Part shown: piece after piece, positions 59,942 to 64,000 of the stretch
How positions within the stretch are numbered: position 1 is the first letter of the stretch
Layout of the letters: each line of letters opens with the position of its first letter
Assembly: GCA_963816555.1 (NCBI GenBank)
Contig: CAWFLD010000004.1
Location: forward strand, 1,054,001-1,118,000
Direction: 5' to 3'
Source: Lutibaculum sp963816555
Lineage (GTDB): Bacteria > Pseudomonadota > Alphaproteobacteria > Rhizobiales > Tepidamorphaceae
DNA: 64,000 nucleotides
The notes under the pieces: model-generated
Databases searched by the model: none
What the model was told of the DNA's origin: nothing
Seen by the model: the letters and a program-made list of their open reading frames with translations, nothing else
Position numbers and translations under genes: made by a program

Positions 59942-61222
59942 TCACGCCGCTCGCGGGGCGGCCGACTGCAACTTTCGCGCAATCCCGTCGGCGCTTTCAA
60001 GCTGCCCGATCGGCCCGACCGCGGCGAGCGCCGTCGAGGAGCCGGTGAAGCACCGCACGATCTGCTCGCGCACCTTGGCCGCGTCGACGGCGTCGATGCG
60101 GGCGACCATCTCGTCGAGCGGCATCGGCGCGCCGAGGAACAGCGTCTGGCGGGCCAGCCGCTCGGCGCGCACCGAGCAGCTCTCGAGCCCCATCAGGAGC
60201 CCCGCCTTCATCTGCTGGCGCGCCCGCGCCGTCTCCGTCTCGTCGACCTCGTCGGCGGCCCGGACGATCTCCTCGGCGGCCGCGTCGACGAGCGCCTTCA
60301 CGCAGTCCGCCGACGTCGCCGCCGAGACGCCCATCAGGCCCGTGTCGGAATAGGCGAAGGAGAAGGCGTAGACGGAGTAGCAGAGGCCGAGCTCCTCGCG
60401 CAGGCGCTGGAACAGCCGGGACGACATGCCGCCGCCGAGCACGCCGGCGGCGATGCGGGCGGCGTAGAAGTCCTCGTCGAGGAAGGACGGCGCCTTGTTG
60501 GCGAAGAGCAGGTTCGCCTCCGACAGGTCCTTCTCGGCGCGGCGCTCGCCGCCGCCGAACCGCGCGCCCGTCACCGGCTGGCGCGGCTCGCCCGACAGGT
60601 CGCCGAACAGGCCCTCCATCTGCCGCACGATGCTGCCGTGGTCGACGGCGCCGGCCGCCGCCACGATCATGTTGCTGCCGCGATAGAAGCGGTCGAGATA
60701 GGCGAACAGGTCCTGCGGCGTCTGCGCCGGCACGGTCTCGCGCGTGCCGAGAATCGACCGGCCGATCGCCTGGTCGGGATAGGCGGCCTCCTGCAGGAGG
60801 TCGTGGACCAGGTCTTCGGGATCGTCGAGGGCGGCGCCGAGCTCCTGCAGGATCACCTGCTTCTCGCGCTTCAGCTCCGCCTCGTCGAACTGGCTCTCGC
60901 GCAGGATGTCGGCGAGGATGTCGAAGCCGAGCGGCACGTCGTCGGCCAGCACCCGCGCGTAGTACGCCGTCATCTCGTGGCTCGTCGCGGCGTTGAGGTC
61001 GCCGCCGACCTGCTCGATCTCCTCGGCGATGGCGCGCGCGGAGCGGCGCTTCGTGCCCTTGAAGGCCATGTGCTCGAGCAGGTGGGAGAGGCCGTTCTCC
61101 TCGGGCCGCTCGTCGCGCGAGCCCGCCCGCACCCAGACGCCGAGCGCGGCGGTCTCGAGATGCGGCATGTGCTCGGTGACGACCCGCAGGCCGTTGGAAA
61201 GGGTGGAAATCTCGACTGTCAC
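59942..61222 (-). CDS. M16 family zinc metallopeptidase
   Basis: A 426-residue processing-peptidase-type protein related to mitochondrial MPP beta. The inverted zinc motif HLLEH (His47, Glu50, His51) is in NGLSHLLEHMAFKGTKRRSA, and QVGGDLNAATSHEMTAYYAR follows, with the EKQVILQELGAALDDPEDLV block of the family. The C-terminal half is the matching inactive lobe (LGGGMSSRLFQRLREELGLC). GTG at 61222 starts just after the thrC stop (TGAGTG). It precedes the GNAT gene. The thrC-M16-GNAT-EAL order is conserved in the Hyphomicrobiales. Confidence 0.94.
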   Translation of the reverse strand: MTVEISTLSNGLRVVTEHMPHLETAALGVWVRAGSRDERPEENGLSHLLEHMAFKGTKRRSARAIAEEIEQVGGDLNAATSHEMTAYYARVLADDVPLGFDILADILRESQFDEAELKREKQVILQELGAALDDPEDLVHDLLQEAAYPDQAIGRSILGTRETVPAQTPQDLFAYLDRFYRGSNMIVAAAGAVDHGSIVRQMEGLFGDLSGEPRQPVTGARFGGGERRAEKDLSEANLLFANKAPSFLDEDFYAARIAAGVLGGGMSSRLFQRLREELGLCYSVYAFSFAYSDTGLMGVSAATSADCVKALVDAAAEEIVRAADEVDETETARARQQMKAGLLMGLESCSVRAERLARQTLFLGAPMPLDEMVARIDAVDAAKVREQIVRCFTGSSTALAAVGPIGQLESADGIARKLQSAAPRAA

Positions 61223-62632
61223 TCAGGAAACCTCGGAGGGAGTGCGGATGTGCTTCAGGATGTGGTCGGCCACCGCCCGCTCGTCGGCCGGCAGCGGCTC
61301 GAAGCGCTCGGGCTTCTCCGTCAGGTCGGTCGCCCAGACCGGCAGGGCCGGCCGGACGCCCGACGCCTTCTCGACCGCGTCGGGGAACTTCGCGGGGTGG
61401 GCCGTCGCGAGCGAGATCATCGGCGCCTCGCTGCGGGCTGCCGCCTCCGCGCCGGCGGCGATGCCGATGGCGGTGTGCGGGTCGGCGAGATAGCCGGCCT
61501 CGCGATGGACGCGGGCGATCGTGTCGGCGCAGGCCTGCTCGTCGACCCGCAGCGCGGAGAAGCGCTCGTCGATGCGGCCGAGCACGGCGTCGCCGATCGG
61601 GAACGCGCCGCTCTGCTTGAGGCTCGCCATCGCCTGCCGGATCGACGAAGCGTCCCGGCCCGACGCCTCGAAGAGAAGCCGCTCGAAATTGCTGGAGATC
61701 TGGATGTCCATGCTCGGGCTCTGCGTGGCGACGACGCCGCGCATCTCGTAACGCCCGTCCTCGAGCGCCCGCACGAGGATGTCGTTGACGTTTGTGGCCA
61801 CCACAAGGCGGTCGATCGGCAGGCCCATGCGCTCCGCGACGTAGCCGGCGAAGACGTCGCCGAAATTGCCCGTCGGCACGGAGAAGCTGACCGGACGGTG
61901 CGGCCCGCCGAGCGCCACCGCGCTCGTCACGTAGTAGACGACCTGCGCGACGATGCGCGCCCAGTTGATCGAGTTGACCGCCGACAGCGACACGCGCTCG
62001 CGGAAGCCGCGGTCGGCGAACAGGCTCTTCACGATCGTCTGGCAGTCGTCGAAATTGCCGTCGACGGCGATCGCGTGGACGTTCTCCTCCTCCGGCGTCG
62101 TCATCTGGCGCCGCTGCACCTCGCTGACGCGGCCGTGCGGGTAGAGGATGAAGATGTCGACGCGCTCCGAGCCGCGGAACGCCTCGATCGCGGCGCCGCC
62201 GGTGTCGCCCGACGTCGCGCCGACGATCGTCGCGCGGCGGCCGTGCGCCTTCAGCACGTGGTCCATCAGGCGGCCGAGCACCTGCATCGCCACGTCCTTG
62301 AAGGCGAGCGTGGGCCCGTGGAAGAGCTCGAGCACGAACAGGCCGGGGTCGAGCTGCACGAGCGGCGCGATCGCCGGATGGTGGAAGGTCTGGTAGGCGG
62401 AGTCGAGGATCTCCGCCAGCGCCTCCTCCTCGATCGCCCCGTCGACGAAGGGCGAGATCACCCGGCGCGCGGCGTCCGCGTAGGGCAGGCCGGCGAGCGC
62501 CGCGAACTGCGAGTGCTCCCAGCGCGGCCATTCGTCGGGCACGTAGAGCCCCCCGTCGGGAGCGAGCCCCGTCAGGAGCACATCGGCGAAGTCGAGGGCG
62601 GGCGCTTCGCCCCGCGTGCTGACATATTTCAC
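61223..62632 (-). CDS. thrC: threonine synthase
   Basis: ThrC turns O-phosphohomoserine into threonine with PLP. The 469-residue product has the PLP lysine Lys112 in ELFHGPTLAFKDVAMQVLGR, VGATSGDTGGAAIEAFRGSE and VPTGNFGDVFAGYVAERMGL, the phosphate- and cofactor-binding loops. GTG at 62632 (VKYVSTRGEAPALDF) matches the family N-terminus. It is the first gene of the unit thrC-M16-GNAT. The thrB kinase that makes its substrate is at 51 kb in this window. 174 bases upstream separate it from the SURF1 gene. Confidence 0.96.
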   Translation of the reverse strand: MKYVSTRGEAPALDFADVLLTGLAPDGGLYVPDEWPRWEHSQFAALAGLPYADAARRVISPFVDGAIEEEALAEILDSAYQTFHHPAIAPLVQLDPGLFVLELFHGPTLAFKDVAMQVLGRLMDHVLKAHGRRATIVGATSGDTGGAAIEAFRGSERVDIFILYPHGRVSEVQRRQMTTPEEENVHAIAVDGNFDDCQTIVKSLFADRGFRERVSLSAVNSINWARIVAQVVYYVTSAVALGGPHRPVSFSVPTGNFGDVFAGYVAERMGLPIDRLVVATNVNDILVRALEDGRYEMRGVVATQSPSMDIQISSNFERLLFEASGRDASSIRQAMASLKQSGAFPIGDAVLGRIDERFSALRVDEQACADTIARVHREAGYLADPHTAIGIAAGAEAAARSEAPMISLATAHPAKFPDAVEKASGVRPALPVWATDLTEKPERFEPLPADERAVADHILKHIRTPSEVS

Positions 62633-62806
62633 GGAAGTTCGTCCATCCTGGCTGTCGAGGCAGAACCTAGTGCCTTCCGGCGACGCTGCAAACCGCAGAG
62701 CGGGTCAGGCCGCGACGGAATATGGTGCAGCGGCCGCCGGTGGCGCCTGCGGGCGGCGGCGTCCCCCGCACCCGACGGCCGCCCCGGGCCGCCCGTGCCC
62801 TCCCCG

Positions 62807-63544
62807 TCAATCGCGCGAGAACACGCTCCGGGCAAGCGCGGCGTAGATGCCGAGAAGGGCGAGCGCCAGGCCGAACCACGTGATGATGTAGCCGAGATGG
62901 GCGTTGCGGAAATGCAGCCGCGTCTCGCCCGGCTGCGGCAGGCCGCCCGGCGGCACCGGCGCGCGCTGGTCGATGGTGAACGGCGCCACGGGCCCCTGCA
63001 GGTCCTCGGCGGCGGCGATCTTCTGCGGGTCGCGGGTGAACCAGACGTTCTTCACGGGATCGTCGGACGGCAGGAACAGGCTGCCCGTCTGCGGCGCGCG
63101 CATCAGGCCCTCGACCGTCACCTCGCCGTCGACCTGCCCCTCGGGACGCGTCGATGGCGCCTTCCTGTCCTCGGGGACGAACCCGCGGTTGACGATCACC
63201 GTGCCGGAGCCGTCCGCCAGCTCGAGCGGCGTCAGCACCCAGTAGCCCTGGCCGTGCGCGGGCCCGCGCGCCTCCGACAGCACGGTGTAGGCATGCACCT
63301 CCTTGTCGTGGAGGAACGTGCCGGTCGCGCTGACGGTGCGGTACTCGTAGCTCTCCGGGTCGAGGCGCGGCCACTCAGAGGGGCCCGGCATCGGCACCGG
63401 CGGCAGCGTCGAGCGCGTCTCGGCGGCGGCGATCAGCGCTTCCTTCCAGTGAAGCCTGTGGACCTGCCAGAAGCCCAGCGCACACAGGATGGCGAAGGCG
63501 ATCGCGACGGCGACCGAGACGAAGACGAAGCGGCGACGGCTCAT
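62807..63544 (-). CDS. SURF1 family cytochrome oxidase assembly protein
   Basis: SURF1 proteins help assemble haem-copper oxidase subunit I. The 245-residue protein has the two terminal membrane helices (RFVFVSVAVAIAFAILCALG and IITWFGLALALLGIYAALAR), with the periplasmic core EALIAAAETRSTLPPVPMPG, YWVLTPLELADGSGTVIVNR and GFVPEDRK between. LGFWQVHRLHWKEALI is diagnostic. ATG at 63544 overlaps the stop of DUF983 by ATGA. The oxidase genes themselves probably lie right of the window. Confidence 0.94.
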   Translation of the reverse strand: MSRRRFVFVSVAVAIAFAILCALGFWQVHRLHWKEALIAAAETRSTLPPVPMPGPSEWPRLDPESYEYRTVSATGTFLHDKEVHAYTVLSEARGPAHGQGYWVLTPLELADGSGTVIVNRGFVPEDRKAPSTRPEGQVDGEVTVEGLMRAPQTGSLFLPSDDPVKNVWFTRDPQKIAAAEDLQGPVAPFTIDQRAPVPPGGLPQPGETRLHFRNAHLGYIITWFGLALALLGIYAALARSVFSRD

Positions 63545-63966
63545 CGCGGCTCTTCGCTGCCCGGTGCCTCGAAGCGGCTCTCGGCGGCCTTGTTGCGGTA
63601 CTGCAGGCCGATCATCAGGGCCTTGGCCGGCCGCAGCAGCCCGAAGGAAAGGATCAGGATCATCGGCAGCCACAGCACGAGATGCACCCAGTAGGGCGGC
63701 TCGTAGAGGACCTCGGTCACGAGCGCCGCGGCGACCACGACCGCGCCGACCAGCAGCATGATGAAGAAGGCCGGCCCGTCGCCCGAATCGATGAAGCGGA
63801 AGTCGAGGCCGCAGCTCGAGCATCGCTCGCGCGTGTTCAGGAAGCCGCTGAACAGCGGGCCGCGGCCGCAGCGCGGGCAGCAGCTCCGCAGGGCCACGGA
63901 AGCGAGGGAGGGCGCGGCGTAGGCCGCCGCGCCCTCCTCACGATGCGTATGGTCGTCTTGCGACAC
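63541..63966 (-). CDS. DUF983 membrane protein
   Basis: A 141-residue protein with a zinc-ribbon-like pair of motifs, LRSCCPRCGRGPLFSGFLNT and RERCSSCGLDFRFIDSGDGP, then two membrane helices (AFFIMLLVGAVVVAAALVTE and WVHLVLWLPMILILSFGLLR). This is the DUF983 pattern. It is regularly found between cytochrome oxidase subunit III and SURF1 genes, which suggests a part in oxidase maturation. GTG at 63966 is the apparent start. The stop overlaps the SURF1 start by ATGA. Confidence 0.92.
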   Translation of the reverse strand: MSQDDHTHREEGAAAYAAPSLASVALRSCCPRCGRGPLFSGFLNTRERCSSCGLDFRFIDSGDGPAFFIMLLVGAVVVAAALVTEVLYEPPYWVHLVLWLPMILILSFGLLRPAKALMIGLQYRNKAAESRFEAPGSEEPR

Positions 63967-63971
63967 GAAGG

Positions 63972-64000
63972 TCAGCCGCCGTGGGCGGCGCCGCCACCCG
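63972..64000 (-). CDS. 3' end of an upstream gene, possibly cytochrome c oxidase subunit III
   Basis: The last 29 bases, read on the minus strand, give a short open tail VAAPPTAA followed by a stop at 63974-63972. By position before DUF983 and SURF1 this would be the end of the oxidase subunit III gene, but only eight codons are visible and they carry no family signal. The call rests on gene order alone. Confidence 0.3.

Noticed and set aside
59753..63694. Open frame of over 1300 codons on the plus strand
   Set aside because: It lies antisense to the GNAT, M16, thrC and SURF1 genes, which have clear motifs; long antisense frames are expected at this GC content.

Overview
The window is high-GC DNA, roughly 70 percent GC by eye, from an alphaproteobacterium, most likely of the order Hyphomicrobiales (Rhizobiales). 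The lineage call rests on several features seen together: a CcrM-type GANTC methylase next to rnhB, an F0 ATP synthase operon with separate b' and b subunits, split gcvPA/gcvPB, a GTTC-N7-GTTC LexA-type box, a TPR gene between ispE and the ETF-quinone oxidoreductase gene, and a SURF1-DUF983 pair beside thrC and an M16 peptidase. The genus cannot be fixed from this stretch. No rRNA, tRNA, prophage, insertion sequence or CRISPR array was seen. Almost everything is housekeeping.

Layout. 1-5.3 kb: the 5' end of ppdK, a tiny DUF3096 gene, then glyS and glyQ separated by a decayed DUF433/DUF5615 toxin-antitoxin pair; glyS is broken by a duplicated palindromic insert. 5.4-7.5 kb: a minus-strand run of a small membrane protein, an S49 protease, a TrmN6-like methyltransferase and a DUF2007 protein. 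7.6-13 kb: polyprenyl diphosphate synthase, then ispE, a secreted TPR protein and ETF-QO. 13-20 kb: uracil-DNA glycosylase, LysE exporter, moaB, an excalibur protein, an epimerase/membrane pair divergent from a LysR regulator, and a ketopantoate-reductase-like enzyme. 19-25 kb: a BCCT osmolyte transporter divergent from an ECF sigma/anti-sigma pair, a COG4315 protein, a metallo-beta-lactamase-fold enzyme and a YiiX-like protein. 25-38 kb: two glycosyltransferase-type genes, a LexA-box radical SAM gene, smc, a DsbA-like protein, dciA, mutY, a WYL regulator divergent from a VOC gene across a perfect palindrome, ccrM, rnhB and trkH. 38-41 kb: atpI-atpB-atpE-atpF'-atpF with a strong promoter and a terminator. 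41-43 kb: two tandem paralogous secreted proteins rich in Trp, Asp, His and Arg. 43-49 kb: the glycine cleavage operon (gcvT-gcvH-osmC-like-gcvPA-gcvPB) behind a tandem glycine riboswitch. 49-64 kb: ispH-thrB-rnhA, aminotransferase, peroxiredoxin, DsbD-like protein, YqgE, a 7TMR/PAS/GGDEF/EAL protein, GNAT-M16-thrC, and SURF1-DUF983 at the right edge.

How the parts fit. Isoprenoid/quinone supply (polyprenyl synthase, ispE, ispH), quinone-linked electron transfer (ETF-QO), oxidase assembly (SURF1) and ATP synthase form an aerobic energy theme. Threonine synthesis (thrB, thrC), glycine cleavage and glycyl-tRNA synthetase form an amino-acid theme. Genome maintenance (smc, mutY, udg, rnhA, rnhB, ccrM, dciA, SplB-like radical SAM) is also well represented.

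A recurring oddity is single-base frame breaks in conserved genes (ETF-QO, udg, epimerase, gcvPA twice, a DsbD-like gene, a GNAT gene, an SH3 protein). Every one that can be resolved is a net +1 insertion, several of them in short C or G runs. This looks more like consensus-sequence error than gene decay, and it affects how the pseudogene entries below should be read. The least explained content is the tandem pair of repeat-rich secreted proteins at 41.3-43.4 kb.
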